Shown one piece after another: positions 7,076-16,524 of a DNA stretch of 64,000 nucleotides (within the stretch, counting starts at the first letter, position 1; each line of letters begins with the position of its first letter). The DNA comes from Paenibacillus taiwanensis DSM 18679 (GTDB lineage: Bacteria; Bacillota; Bacilli; Paenibacillales; Paenibacillaceae), in NCBI RefSeq assembly GCF_000425125.1, contig NZ_AULE01000031.1, positions 186,001 to 250,000 on the forward strand, read 5' to 3'. The translations under genes were made by a program, and so were the position numbers. Under the pieces are notes generated by a model. The model was not told the origin of the DNA and did not search any database. It was given only the letters and a program-made list of their open reading frames with translations.

Positions 7076-8350
7076 ATGCTGCATCGATGGTACAAATTAC
7101 AAGACGCAGGTACGACTGTCCGTACCGAAGTGATGGCGGGATTAACAGCATTTATTACGGTTTCTTACATTATTGCGGTAAATGGGAGTTTGTTGCATCA
7201 AGCAGGCGTTCCCTATGAAGCAGCGATGATTGCAACTGCAAATGTGTCCTTTTTCGGATGTATGATGATGTCCTTTTATGCCAATTCACCCTTTATCGTT
7301 GTACCCGGACTCGGCACAAGTGCCTTTTTCGTATTTACACTCGTCACCTCGCTAGGGCTTCCTTGGCAGCAGGCACTAGCTGTCGTCATTACAGCCGGCG
7401 GACTCTTCCTCCTGATTACGGTAACTCCGTTCGCCAAACATCTGCTTGCGGCCATTCCCAAATCACTCATTCATGCGATGACAGCAGGTATCGGCTTCTT
7501 TATTGCTTTTCTCGGATTAAAAAATGGCGGACTGGTAGTTGCTAATCCTGGCACATTTGTCAAAATGGGCAACGTCCATGATCCTTATGTAGCAACAACA
7601 CTTATTACTTTGCTTGTGATGATCTGGTTATTTTTACGAAAGGTAAAAGGCGGATTTTTACTCGGCATCCTGTTTGGAACCTTAGTCGGGTGGCTGATGG
7701 GCATCGTTAAAGGGGACAAGATTGACAGCATGCTGCCCTCATTCGCATCATACGGCGACCTGCTTGGTGCTGTGGATTTTAGCGGATGGACATCGTTCTC
7801 CTTTTGGATTGGTGTGTTTGCACTAACGATAACGGTATTGTTTGAAAATATGGGGGCGCAGCTAGGCATGATCCCTGATCGCAACCGTTTCACCTATTCT
7901 TTCAGAGCGATAGCGGTATCCATTATCGGGGCTGGACTACTAGGCAGCAGCCCTGCTTCTACCGCAGCTGAAAGCGCTACAGGTATTGCTGCTGGTGGCA
8001 AAACAGGACTTACTTCGTTAGTTGCGGGGCTGCTCTTTATTCCCGCTATGTTTTGTATTCCACTCCTGCAATGGATACCTGCAAGCGCGATAGCACCAAT
8101 CCTCATTATTGTGGGGGCTTTGATGCTTCAGCAAATCACCTTGATCGACACCACGGATATGAGCGAATGGATTCCTGCGGTGCTGCTGATCGCACTTGTT
8201 CCGTTAACGTTCAGTATCGCAAACGGTATCGCTGTCGGCTTCATCGCTTATGCGCTCATTAAATTATGTATAGGTCGAGGGAAAGAAGTTTCCCCTATCA
8301 TGTATGCAATTGCGGGAACCTTTATCCTGTATTTAATCTTAAACGTATAA
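7076..8350 (+). CDS. Guanine/hypoxanthine permease, NCS2 AzgA subfamily (PbuG/PbuO-like)
   Basis: This is a 424-residue membrane permease expected to import purine bases by proton symport. Family landmarks are VMAGLTAFITVSYIIAVN at the N terminus, PFIVVPGLGTSAFFVFT in the first half, and MTAGIGFFIAFLGLKNGG. The second half has FENMGAQLGMI and GLLGSSPASTAAESATGIAAG, which correspond to the substrate-site motifs of AzgA proteins. About a dozen hydrophobic segments can be followed. The start follows AAAGGAG by 11 bases. The gene stands alone between two terminators. A PurR-like box upstream supports control by purine supply. Confidence 0.9.
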   Translation: MLHRWYKLQDAGTTVRTEVMAGLTAFITVSYIIAVNGSLLHQAGVPYEAAMIATANVSFFGCMMMSFYANSPFIVVPGLGTSAFFVFTLVTSLGLPWQQALAVVITAGGLFLLITVTPFAKHLLAAIPKSLIHAMTAGIGFFIAFLGLKNGGLVVANPGTFVKMGNVHDPYVATTLITLLVMIWLFLRKVKGGFLLGILFGTLVGWLMGIVKGDKIDSMLPSFASYGDLLGAVDFSGWTSFSFWIGVFALTITVLFENMGAQLGMIPDRNRFTYSFRAIAVSIIGAGLLGSSPASTAAESATGIAAGGKTGLTSLVAGLLFIPAMFCIPLLQWIPASAIAPILIIVGALMLQQITLIDTTDMSEWIPAVLLIALVPLTFSIANGIAVGFIAYALIKLCIGRGKEVSPIMYAIAGTFILYLILNV

Positions 8351-8373
8351 ACTCAAGTCACCGCTTATACAAC

Positions 8374-8461
8374 AAAAGCACCTTTCCATCCGCGAAAACG
8401 GCAATGCCTCAACAATAGACGTTCTGGCTCCCCGCAGTCTACGGCATAGAAGGTGCTTTTT
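8374..8461 (+). terminator. Terminator after purine permease
   Basis: AAAAGCACCTT and AAGGTGCTTTT arms enclose a long loop and end in a T run. The symmetric arms could also stop converging transcription. Confidence 0.7.
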
Positions 8462-8547
8462 GCTTCCTTAGGAATGCTTCCCGCCTAGTGGTATCAGTTC
8501 AGTGGAATCACCACTTGACTCATCCACCAACCGATAATAGCTATGTG

Positions 8548-9126
8548 TTATCCGCCCTTCATCGGCCAAATTCGCCGTTCTACATGCTCATACCATTTGA
8601 GAAGCCTTGTCATAAATAAAAGCTTGGGCACCAGCCAATAGGAAAACACGGCTCCTATGATGCCTATCAGCAGCCCAACGCCGATATCGACTGGATAGTG
8701 GACACCTACCCAAATGCGAGCTATCGCAACGCAGCAGGCCAGAACTAACCATAGCCATCCCCAACTTCTACGGATCAGCCAATAAGACATACTAACAGAG
8801 AAAAATAAAATCGTATGATCGCTCGGGAAGGCGTTATTAATGCCGTGATCGATCAATTGATTAACCCCTTGCAGTTCAGCAAACGGCTGATGGTGCGCAT
8901 GGATAAGCCCTACAGCTTTGCCGCCTAACCCTGCAAGCACAAAAGCGAAGCCAGCCTGAATAACCATCTTCCGATTGGCCGCAGTTCTGGTCAACCAGTA
9001 CACAAGCATGCTTAACGCCAATATATATATCGTATATTCTGCCATAACGATCACGCCGGGGTTAAGAAAGGCATATTGCTTCCCTAAATTGTTAATCGCC
9101 CGAAATAGTTCTACATTTAAGGTCAA
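8548..9126 (-). CDS. bcrC: BcrC-like undecaprenyl pyrophosphatase (PAP2 family)
   Basis: This membrane phosphatase recycles undecaprenyl pyrophosphate, the target of bacitracin. The 192-residue protein has the PAP2 motifs FPSDHT and ARIWVGVHYPVD, which give the catalytic His pair. In the first motif the usual RP reads QP (HAHHQPF). A TTG start at 9126 overlaps the TGA of bcrB and is preceded by AGGTGG seven bases upstream. It is the last gene of bcrABC. BcrC removes the substrate that bacitracin binds, while BcrAB is thought to act on the same lipid or the drug. The match of the whole locus makes the name likely. Confidence 0.85.
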   Translation of the reverse strand: MTLNVELFRAINNLGKQYAFLNPGVIVMAEYTIYILALSMLVYWLTRTAANRKMVIQAGFAFVLAGLGGKAVGLIHAHHQPFAELQGVNQLIDHGINNAFPSDHTILFFSVSMSYWLIRRSWGWLWLVLACCVAIARIWVGVHYPVDIGVGLLIGIIGAVFSYWLVPKLLFMTRLLKWYEHVERRIWPMKGG

Positions 9127-9869
9127 TGAATATCCACCTTCTTAAAATATACAATTGTAGCGATAAGTCCAGCCAATGAAGTGATCCCAATCGCCAAATA
9201 AGAGTATACAGGGGGATATTGCGGAAGGTAGCCGTTAATCGTAATTACATGAACAGCCGCCCACGGGTACAGTGGCTTAAAATCGGAATTTACTACGGAT
9301 ACACTCCCCAATGTGATCACAGCAGTAAATATAATGGTCGGGACATAATTTTTAAACCAAAACGTAATAAACATCGTTGGTGTAGACAGCAAAAACAAGA
9401 GGAAAGCCCCAATCAAATACTCTGTTAGCGATTGAACTAGCACTGCTGCGCTCAAGCCTTCAAATCCGCCTAATAAGCCAAACAACAGTGTTAACCCCCA
9501 CGCCTCCAGCGTCAACACTAGAATCCATCCCAGCAGCAGAATCAACTTGCTTACAATTAAATGGGTTCGTGACACAGGTATAGTGAGCAAGTTTTTTAAT
9601 GTATCTTCTACATATTCACGATTATAGAGATACGCTGTAATGACTCCATATAATAAAGGTCCAAGCAGCAATAGCACGTTTAAGTTAGTATTATAGAAGG
9701 ACAGCTCAAATGAAATCGGTTCATCCGGCGTCTTGCTTTTCATATTCAAATAAGCGATAAACATCATTATCGGTGCCGCCGAGGCGCCGATGACGCTGAC
9801 CAGAAACATTTTAGCCCGCTTTAGCTTGAGCAGTTCTGTATAAAGGAGATCAGCCAATAGTCCCACCAC
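9123..9869 (-). CDS. bcrB: ABC-2 type permease, BcrB-like
   Basis: This is the membrane half of a bacitracin-type ABC transporter, 248 residues with about six hydrophobic segments. The opening YTELLKLKRAKMFLVS and the segment VEDTLKNLLTIPVSRT are typical of BcrB and lantibiotic-immunity permeases. The GTG at 9869 lies inside the 3' end of bcrA, and a TTG five codons... downstream is an alternative start. The gene ends by overlapping the start of bcrC, so all three are translationally linked. Confidence 0.85.
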   Translation of the reverse strand: MVGLLADLLYTELLKLKRAKMFLVSVIGASAAPIMMFIAYLNMKSKTPDEPISFELSFYNTNLNVLLLLGPLLYGVITAYLYNREYVEDTLKNLLTIPVSRTHLIVSKLILLLGWILVLTLEAWGLTLLFGLLGGFEGLSAAVLVQSLTEYLIGAFLLFLLSTPTMFITFWFKNYVPTIIFTAVITLGSVSVVNSDFKPLYPWAAVHVITINGYLPQYPPVYSYLAIGITSLAGLIATIVYFKKVDIH

Positions 9870-10770
9870 CTATTAGCTTGACAAAGTAGTCTTCCAACCT
9901 GTCTTCGCTCACTGTAATTTTGGACACTTCAATTCCGTGCTCCACAAACAGTTGGTTTATGCGACCTTGTTGACCAATTTGCGAATACACTCGGATATGT
10001 CCTTCGTCATGCACCTCATAATCCACAATGCCGCATTGCTGCTCTAGCAATATTGCAGCCTTATTGTCGTTGGATACTTTAAATTCCATATAGTTGCGAT
10101 TACGGACTCGCAGCTCTTCGTACGACACTTCCTCCAACAGCTTCCCCTCATGAATAATGCCGATATAATCAGCTAGCTGCTCCACCTCTGAAAGAATATG
10201 ACTGGAAATGAGCACCGTGATCTTTCTTTCCGAAGCCAGAGAAGTAATCAGCTTTCGTATTTCTTTAATCCCGATCGGATCAAGTCCATTCGTCGGCTCG
10301 TCCAAAATTAACAGCTCAGGATGGTGGAGAATGGCCCTTGCGATGCCCAACCTTTGTTTCATGCCCATCGAGTATTGACCGACTCTTTTGCTGGTCTCAT
10401 GCTGAAGTCCAACAATTTCAAGCGCATCCGCAAGCGCATTTCTCTTATGGACCCCCATAAGTTTGGCGTTAATAAGCAGGTTCTCTCTGGCAGTCAGGTT
10501 CTCATAGAAACCTGAATGCTCAACCATCGATCCTATTCTTCTAAGTATTTCTTTCTGCCTGGTATACAGGCTTTCCCCGAAAATCTCTATCTCACCATGC
10601 GTAGGCTTAATCAAGCCCAATAACATTCGAATCGTTGTTGTCTTGCCTGCGCCATTTCGACCAAGGAAGCCATAAATCTGTCCTTGCATGACATGAACGT
10701 TCAAATCGTCGACTACGGCTTTTGTACCGTATAATTTGGTCAAATTTGTCGTGCGAATAATGCTGCTCAT
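9850..10770 (-). CDS. bcrA: ABC transporter ATP-binding protein, BcrA-like
   Basis: This is the ATPase of the bacitracin-resistance transporter. The 306 residues have Walker A GRNGAGKTTT, signature YSMGMKQRLG, Walker B LLILDEPTNGLDP and the H-loop ISSH. From memory, both the length and the C-terminal end (DYFVKLIGGGTIG) closely resemble BcrA of Bacillus licheniformis. The ATG at 10770 is preferred: it lies ten bases after GGAGG, whereas an upstream GTG at 10779 overlaps the binding site. The sensor kinase gene ends 113 bases upstream; that gap may hold the drug-inducible promoter. Confidence 0.9.
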   Translation of the reverse strand: MSSIIRTTNLTKLYGTKAVVDDLNVHVMQGQIYGFLGRNGAGKTTTIRMLLGLIKPTHGEIEIFGESLYTRQKEILRRIGSMVEHSGFYENLTARENLLINAKLMGVHKRNALADALEIVGLQHETSKRVGQYSMGMKQRLGIARAILHHPELLILDEPTNGLDPIGIKEIRKLITSLASERKITVLISSHILSEVEQLADYIGIIHEGKLLEEVSYEELRVRNRNYMEFKVSNDNKAAILLEQQCGIVDYEVHDEGHIRVYSQIGQQGRINQLFVEHGIEVSKITVSEDRLEDYFVKLIGGGTIG

Positions 10771-10883
10771 ATGCTGCACCCCTCCTGCCTCGCGTAATCA
10801 ATTCAGAACTCCTATGAATAGCATAAGCAGGCCAATTTAAATAGCTCTTAACCAATTCTTAATTAACTCTTAAATGACTACCG

Positions 10884-11900
10884 TTAAGCCAGCTTCGGAA
10901 TCGAGATGCCAAACGTCGTGCGAACCCCGGGATCACTCGTTACCCAAATCGTCCCTCCATTTTTCTCTATCAATGCTTTAGAGATCGCAAGCCCCAGCCC
11001 GCTCCCGTTCTGGAAAGAGCTTCTGGATCGCTCTGTACGATATAACCGTTCAAATATCCGCTCCCTGTCTGCTTGCGCTATTCCCGCTCCCTGATCCCAT
11101 ATACGCAGTTCGTACGCATGATTATGTTCGGTTAACTCTAGGCCGATTACTTTACCGTTCTTGCCATACTGCACGGCATTTTTCATAATATTGCTTAAAA
11201 CTCGATTCATACTTACACGATCAGCTACAACAAAACACGGGTTGTCTGGAATCAAAGCCTTAACCTCAAGCTGCTGGCTGCGCAGCTCTGGTATAAATTC
11301 AATCACACACGCTCTAGCCAGCTCTGCCAAATCAAGGCGCTCAGGCTTCATTACAACTTCGTCTGCATCCAGCTTTGAAAGATCAAACAGATGATCAATT
11401 AGCTTCTTTAGGTTATTCGCTTTATTTAAAATAATGGTGGTATAGGCTTGTCTCTCCGCCGGATCGTCAGCGATCTCATCCATCAAAGCGTCCGCGTAAC
11501 CGATAATCGATGTCAAAGGGGTGCGGATATCGTGTGAGATATTAGATAATAGACTCTTTCTTGCAGCCTCTGAGCGGATAGTCTGTACCTGAAGCTGATC
11601 CATTTCCTCGATTAACTCGTTAATCGAGAATATAACCTCGTTAAGTAAAGGCTCTCCATTGGCCAATATTCGTGTGTTCCGATTTCCCTGAACGGCGCGT
11701 TTCAATCCGTCATGAGCATCCTTTAGCCTAGCCACTAATCGCATTCGAGCCAGCAGCAGCAGACTGACTGATCCATAAATTACGATAAATAAAGCCCCTC
11801 GTACCGTTCCCAAGGGGCCAATCCACATCTCTTGAACCAAAAGAGCTGTAACGGCCAGCAGCAAGAGGCCGATCAGCAGCATGTTCTTGTCAGGTTTCAT
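10884..11900 (-). CDS. Sensor histidine kinase of the bacitracin locus
   Basis: This 338-residue kinase has two membrane segments close together near the N terminus (about residues 6-24 and 34-50) and hardly any external domain, as in intramembrane-sensing cell-wall kinases. The H-box is SNISHDIRTPLTSIIGY, the N-box is SNIMKNAVQYG, and the G motifs are IWDQGAGI and GSGLGLAISK. The ATG at 11900 lies six bases after GGTG and overlaps the end of the response-regulator gene. Its position next to bcrABC suggests that it controls those genes, as BacS does in Bacillus licheniformis. Confidence 0.9.
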   Translation of the reverse strand: MKPDKNMLLIGLLLLAVTALLVQEMWIGPLGTVRGALFIVIYGSVSLLLLARMRLVARLKDAHDGLKRAVQGNRNTRILANGEPLLNEVIFSINELIEEMDQLQVQTIRSEAARKSLLSNISHDIRTPLTSIIGYADALMDEIADDPAERQAYTTIILNKANNLKKLIDHLFDLSKLDADEVVMKPERLDLAELARACVIEFIPELRSQQLEVKALIPDNPCFVVADRVSMNRVLSNIMKNAVQYGKNGKVIGLELTEHNHAYELRIWDQGAGIAQADRERIFERLYRTERSRSSFQNGSGLGLAISKALIEKNGGTIWVTSDPGVRTTFGISIPKLA

Positions 11901-12606
11901 TTTTCTCACCTACAAACTTATAACCGATTCCCCACACGGTTTGCACCCACTTAGGAGCGGAAGGGTCCGCTTCGATCTTCATGCGCAGCTTGCGAATATG
12001 CACCATCACCGTATTATCGTCTTCTACATAGTCGCTATCCCAAACATGCCGAAATATTTGTGTCTTCGTAAAAACTTGCTCTGGATGTGCAGCCAGAAAT
12101 TTAAGCAGCTCAAACTCTTTTGCCGTTAACGATACTTCTGCGCCATCCTTAATGACCACATACTTTTTGAGATCAATTGTTAATCCCTCATATTGAAGAA
12201 ACAGCTGTTCTTCTTGATTGCCACGCTCACTGCCTAATACGAAAAAACGTCGTAAATGTGCCTTGATACGCGCTACTAATTCGTGAATACTAAATGGCTT
12301 TGTTACATAATCGTCGGCCCCTACACCAAGACCTACAATTTTGTCCACTTCTTGATCCTTAGCGGTTAGCATCAATATAGGAACGTTAGTTGATTGCCGC
12401 AGTTGTCTACACACTTCTATGCCGTCCATTCTTGGCATCATTAAATCCAGAATGACCAGGTTATAACGATGCTGTGCAAATAAACGGACTGCCTCTTCAC
12501 CATCCGCAGCCGTATCTACTGTATAGAGTTCCCGTTGTAAATATTTGTGGATAAGGTCCCGTATTTCTTTCTCATCATCTGCTACAAGAATACGAATGTC
12601 CTTCAT
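11890..12606 (-). CDS. OmpR-family response regulator of the bacitracin locus
   Basis: The 238-residue regulator has a receiver domain with the acidic pair DDE, the phosphorylation Asp in VILDLMMP (near residue 54), the Thr of MLTAK and the Lys of VTKPF. A C-terminal winged helix follows (LTAKEFELLKFL, VMVHIRKLRMKIE, VWGIGYKF). AGGTG lies six bases before the ATG. It is first in the order regulator, kinase, bcrA, bcrB, bcrC, and presumably activates bcrABC when its kinase senses cell-wall stress. Confidence 0.92.
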   Translation of the reverse strand: MKDIRILVADDEKEIRDLIHKYLQRELYTVDTAADGEEAVRLFAQHRYNLVILDLMMPRMDGIEVCRQLRQSTNVPILMLTAKDQEVDKIVGLGVGADDYVTKPFSIHELVARIKAHLRRFFVLGSERGNQEEQLFLQYEGLTIDLKKYVVIKDGAEVSLTAKEFELLKFLAAHPEQVFTKTQIFRHVWDSDYVEDDNTVMVHIRKLRMKIEADPSAPKWVQTVWGIGYKFVGEKNET

Positions 12607-12775
12607 ATCTGCACCTGCTTTTTATAGGATCACCTATTGTTATACGTCATCACATGTCCGTTATTTTCATTCTGTATCATCATATCAGCTTCATCCTCAC
12701 CATTGTAGTAGCAGATAAGATCGTATTCAGACGTAAGCCCGCTTTCATGCAGCAAATGGACAAACTTGCACATAG
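12607..12775 (-). other. Promoter region of the two-component genes
   Basis: The 5' flank of the response-regulator gene contains a possible -10 (TATAAC) but no matching -35. I could not assign a promoter with confidence and see no gene. Confidence 0.3.
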
Positions 12776-12819
12776 AAAAAAGGCCTAGCTCAGTTACGTT
12801 GCATGACCAAGCTAGGCCC
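12776..12819 (-). terminator. Terminator after the SLH-S9 peptidase gene
   Basis: GGCCTAGCT and AGCTAGGCC are perfect 9-base arms, followed on the minus strand by a run of T. Confidence 0.9.
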
Positions 12820-12866
12820 TATTGCTATATTATACCCGTCCTTGCTCCTAATACTGATGATGTCAA

Positions 12867-15209
12867 TTATTTTTTTAAATGCTTATCTAGGAACTTAATC
12901 ATAGCATTGTAGAACTCGATCTTGTTCTCTTCGTTATTAAAGCCGTGTCCTTCATTGTCCTTCACCATGTACTCCACAACGACTCCGCGCTTTTTAAGTG
13001 CGGCCACAATTTGATCCGATTCCGCCTTATTTACACGCGGATCGTTAGCCCCTTGTGCAACAAAGAGCGGCGTAACAATTTTGTCAGCGTGGAATACAGG
13101 AGATACCGACTTTAACAATTCCTTATCCTTAACAGGATCGCCTACACGTGTGTAGAACATGTTGCGTAAGCTTTCCCAGTATGGAGGCAACGTCTCCAAC
13201 AACGTAAAGATGTTGGACACCCCTACATAATCTACCGCAGCTGCATAAAGATCAGGTGTAAACGTTATCCCCGCTAATGTAGCATAGCCCCCAAACGAAG
13301 CTCCATAAATGCCGACACGCTTTTTATCAGCAATTCCTTGCTTAATCGCCCACTGCACACCATCGGTAATATCATTTTGAATGTTCAAGCCCCATTGCTT
13401 GTCACCAGCATCCACAAATGCTTTACCATATCCGATAGAAGAACGGAAATTGACTTGAAGCACGGCATAACCACGATTCGCCAGCAATTGTACCTCTGGG
13501 TTAAAGCCCCACATATCACGCATCCAAGGTCCACCGTGCGGATTTACAATCAGCGGCAAATTTTCAGGCTTCTTATTTTTAGGAAGTGTCAAATATCCGT
13601 GAATCGTCAATCCATCTCGGCTCTTAAACGAAATCGGCTGCATATCCGACAACTGATCCGGCTTCAGCCAGTCGCTCAAGTTGGCGAGCTGTGTCATCTG
13701 GTCTGACGCGGCATCGTAATAATAATATCTACCAAACGTTTTATCGTTAGATAAAGTAACAATCAGCTTGGTCATCTCTTTGTTGTAGTCGTTAATGCTG
13801 ATCTCGCCCCGGCTCGCACCAAGCTTGCCTTCCAGCTTACTGTACAATGCTTCAAGCTTATCGTCATAAAATTTAATATGAGCCTTGTCTGTTACATACG
13901 TAACTGCTTGAATTTTATCCGTTTTGGCATCGTATAACGCGTTGGATATATCCACCTCTGGATGTTCATACAACACTTGTTCTTTACCGTTCAGGTCCAA
14001 TTTCACAAGCGCAACTTTATCGCGTCCTTGGTTAGAAGCTGCGTAAATAGATTTTCCGTCTGCTGAAAAAGCAACTGGACTGATCGAATCCCCTGCTTTC
14101 AACGAGATTAGTGTACGGAATTGCTGCTCTTCATTGTCCCGATATAAAAGGGAGCTAACAACACCATCCGTTGTAAGCGCAAGCCGAATCTTACCCTCCC
14201 TGTCAGCAAGCCAATGTTGAATAGCACCTGGGTTCTTCGCAACCAGCTTTGTGTCCCCTGTCTTCACATTCAACTTGTATACGTCTGACACCTTGGCATC
14301 TTCTTTATTCATCGTAATCAAAATTTCATCCTTGACGCTGGACAATGAACTAACTAGACCCACTCTTACTTTGTCATAGGGTGTCAAGTCTCGTTCCTCA
14401 TTGCCATTAAAGGCCGCTGCATACAAATGAAAATTCTCATCGCCGCCCTTATCCTTTAAGTACAAAATATGATCGCCTTTCCAGAAGAAGCCTGCAATAT
14501 CACGATCCTTCGAGCTAGTAACCCGAACAGGCTCACTTGAACCGTCCATTTTCTTCACGTACACATTGGCGCGGCTTTCCCAAGGCGCCACATAAGAAAT
14601 GTAATCGCCATCCGGTGACATTTGATAGGCAAAGTTACCAGGACTACGCATAAAGTCTTCAACAGAAATTTGCGGCACACCCTGATTGCCAATCCCCGCT
14701 ATACGTAGCTTTCCTAGGTTGCCAAGCGCTGCGGCTGCTTCCCGTACCGTCACTTGACGATCTTCCTGCAAACTGCCATCCTGATAACCTGTGATGAGAC
14801 CTAGCTTTTTCGCACGATCCGCGTAATCAGTCAGGCTTTGCTCTCCCTGCTCCTTGCCAAGGACACGTACCAATATACGTGCCATTTCTCCACGCTTCAG
14901 CGCAACCGAGGTCTGAGACCATTCGCCGTCCTTCACCCATCCATTTGCAAGGGCAACTTTCATCGTATCGGTGCCATGCTGGTAAGTTTGCGATTGAACG
15001 ACATACCGGACAAAATCTTGAACAGTTACTGTAGTAGTTAATGCTGTTCCTTTGTCCAGAATTCCCTTTGTTACTAGGGCGTCTACTCCCGCCTTGTACC
15101 AAACAGCACCTTGCGCCTGACCATTCGCTGCTATTGCAGCAGCTGGAGCGCTGACGGCCATCACGGCCGCCAACGTTGCAGAAATAAGCTTCAAACGTGC
15201 ATTTTTCAT
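12867..15209 (-). CDS. Secreted S9 family peptidase with N-terminal SLH-like region
   Basis: This is an exported serine peptidase of the prolyl-oligopeptidase/acylaminoacyl-peptidase type, 780 residues. A signal peptide (MKNARLK, hydrophobic core, cleavage near AIAA) is followed to about residue 175 by S-layer-homology-like units (KRGEMARILVRVLG, GLITGYQDGSLQ, TVREAAAALG). A beta-propeller region follows, and then the hydrolase domain with GASFGG (nucleophile Ser), the Asp in GANDPRVN and the His in EGHGFNN. The protein is therefore probably held in the cell wall. AAGGAGG precedes the ATG. It starts 34 bases after the ABC permease gene with no terminator between, so it may be the last gene of the GntR-ABC operon. 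Confidence 0.9.
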   Translation of the reverse strand: MKNARLKLISATLAAVMAVSAPAAAIAANGQAQGAVWYKAGVDALVTKGILDKGTALTTTVTVQDFVRYVVQSQTYQHGTDTMKVALANGWVKDGEWSQTSVALKRGEMARILVRVLGKEQGEQSLTDYADRAKKLGLITGYQDGSLQEDRQVTVREAAAALGNLGKLRIAGIGNQGVPQISVEDFMRSPGNFAYQMSPDGDYISYVAPWESRANVYVKKMDGSSEPVRVTSSKDRDIAGFFWKGDHILYLKDKGGDENFHLYAAAFNGNEERDLTPYDKVRVGLVSSLSSVKDEILITMNKEDAKVSDVYKLNVKTGDTKLVAKNPGAIQHWLADREGKIRLALTTDGVVSSLLYRDNEEQQFRTLISLKAGDSISPVAFSADGKSIYAASNQGRDKVALVKLDLNGKEQVLYEHPEVDISNALYDAKTDKIQAVTYVTDKAHIKFYDDKLEALYSKLEGKLGASRGEISINDYNKEMTKLIVTLSNDKTFGRYYYYDAASDQMTQLANLSDWLKPDQLSDMQPISFKSRDGLTIHGYLTLPKNKKPENLPLIVNPHGGPWMRDMWGFNPEVQLLANRGYAVLQVNFRSSIGYGKAFVDAGDKQWGLNIQNDITDGVQWAIKQGIADKKRVGIYGASFGGYATLAGITFTPDLYAAAVDYVGVSNIFTLLETLPPYWESLRNMFYTRVGDPVKDKELLKSVSPVFHADKIVTPLFVAQGANDPRVNKAESDQIVAALKKRGVVVEYMVKDNEGHGFNNEENKIEFYNAMIKFLDKHLKK

Positions 15210-15243
15210 GTTCCATTCCTCCTTGTAGTCAGTTAGATATAGA

Positions 15244-16524
15244 TTAGATTTTGTAAGCTTTCATCGCTTTGCGGATTTCTTTCCAGCTCGGACGTTTACC
15301 GTACATCAGCACACCCGTGCGATAGATTTTTGCCGATAAGTAACCAAACAACAAGACCGATACAAGCAGCAGTGCGATCGACACCACCAATTCCCACCAA
15401 GCATAATCACCGACACCAATTCGAAGCAGCATCGTTGTAGGGGTAAAGAACGGGATGTAAGAGGCTACTTTAACTAGCATCGTGTTCGGTGCAGAAATGC
15501 TGAAAATCGGAATATAGAAAGCAACCATCGATAACAAGGCAATCGGCATAATGGCCTGCCCCAAATCTTCTGTACGGCTTACGATAGAGCCCACAGCTGC
15601 ATACAAAGTAGCATATAAGAAATAGCCAAGTACGTATAACAGCAAGCCCAAGCCTATTACAGCAGGATCGATCATGGAAATATCAAAGTTCATTTCCTTT
15701 AACGGCTCGATGTTGTGCGGCAGCATCAAGTTAGCCAACACAACGACGAGGAAGACAACAATCTGAATTAATCCTAATAAGAACATACCAATAATTTTGC
15801 CAAACATTTGTGCCAATGGTGACACACTCGTAATTAGAATTTCCATAATTCGCGAGCTTTTCTCTTGTGTCACTTCAGATGCAATCATGTTGCCCGTCAT
15901 CTGATTTGTCATAAAGAACAACACGATCAGCACCATAACGACCATCATAGATATACCTTTGTTCGCGTCTTCCTTTTCTGGGTCCTTGCTTTCACCATTT
16001 GCTTGCAATTTGACAGATTCAAACGATATAGGCTCATTTAATTGTCTAAATTGTTCTTCAGATAAAGCACCTTTAGCTACCCACTTGGTCTTTAACAACG
16101 TTAACGTACTCGTAAGCACATTTTCCTTGGACATGCCCAAGCTGTCTGTACCTGTATAAATAACTTTTGGGAACTGCTCTGTTGTGCCCTCCACTTGCTT
16201 CTCCAGCTTCAAATAACCATCTATTTTTCCAGCTTCAATATCCTTTTTTAATTGATCTTCTGTTGTATTTGGATAAGATAGCAGCATAAGATCCTTGTTC
16301 TTTTGTTCTGCCATTGATTTTTCCAACGATTGCTCAATGACTGGATAATTGCCCTGCAGCAAGCCGATCTTCATTGGCTCATCTTTTGAAAATAACGAGA
16401 TGAGATATGGCACGTTAACACCAATAGTCATAATAAGCGCCAAAATGATCGTAGTTACGATAAACGCCTTAGTCATCATTTTAGTACGTAATGTAAAGCC
16501 AATAACCGTTCCCAGATTACGCAT
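15244..16524 (-). CDS. ABC-2 type permease, NatB/YhaP-like
   Basis: This is the membrane subunit of an ABC exporter, 426 residues. It has one N-terminal helix, a large extracytoplasmic domain (about residues 45-190), and then six hydrophobic segments, with SEVTQEKSSRIMEILITSVSP after the second membrane segment, a hallmark of NatB-like permeases. The ATG at 16524 is eight bases after GGAGG and overlaps the end of the ATPase gene by eight bases. The substrate is unknown; sodium or a toxic peptide are the usual suggestions for this family. Confidence 0.88.
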   Translation of the reverse strand: MRNLGTVIGFTLRTKMMTKAFIVTTIILALIMTIGVNVPYLISLFSKDEPMKIGLLQGNYPVIEQSLEKSMAEQKNKDLMLLSYPNTTEDQLKKDIEAGKIDGYLKLEKQVEGTTEQFPKVIYTGTDSLGMSKENVLTSTLTLLKTKWVAKGALSEEQFRQLNEPISFESVKLQANGESKDPEKEDANKGISMMVVMVLIVLFFMTNQMTGNMIASEVTQEKSSRIMEILITSVSPLAQMFGKIIGMFLLGLIQIVVFLVVVLANLMLPHNIEPLKEMNFDISMIDPAVIGLGLLLYVLGYFLYATLYAAVGSIVSRTEDLGQAIMPIALLSMVAFYIPIFSISAPNTMLVKVASYIPFFTPTTMLLRIGVGDYAWWELVVSIALLLVSVLLFGYLSAKIYRTGVLMYGKRPSWKEIRKAMKAYKI

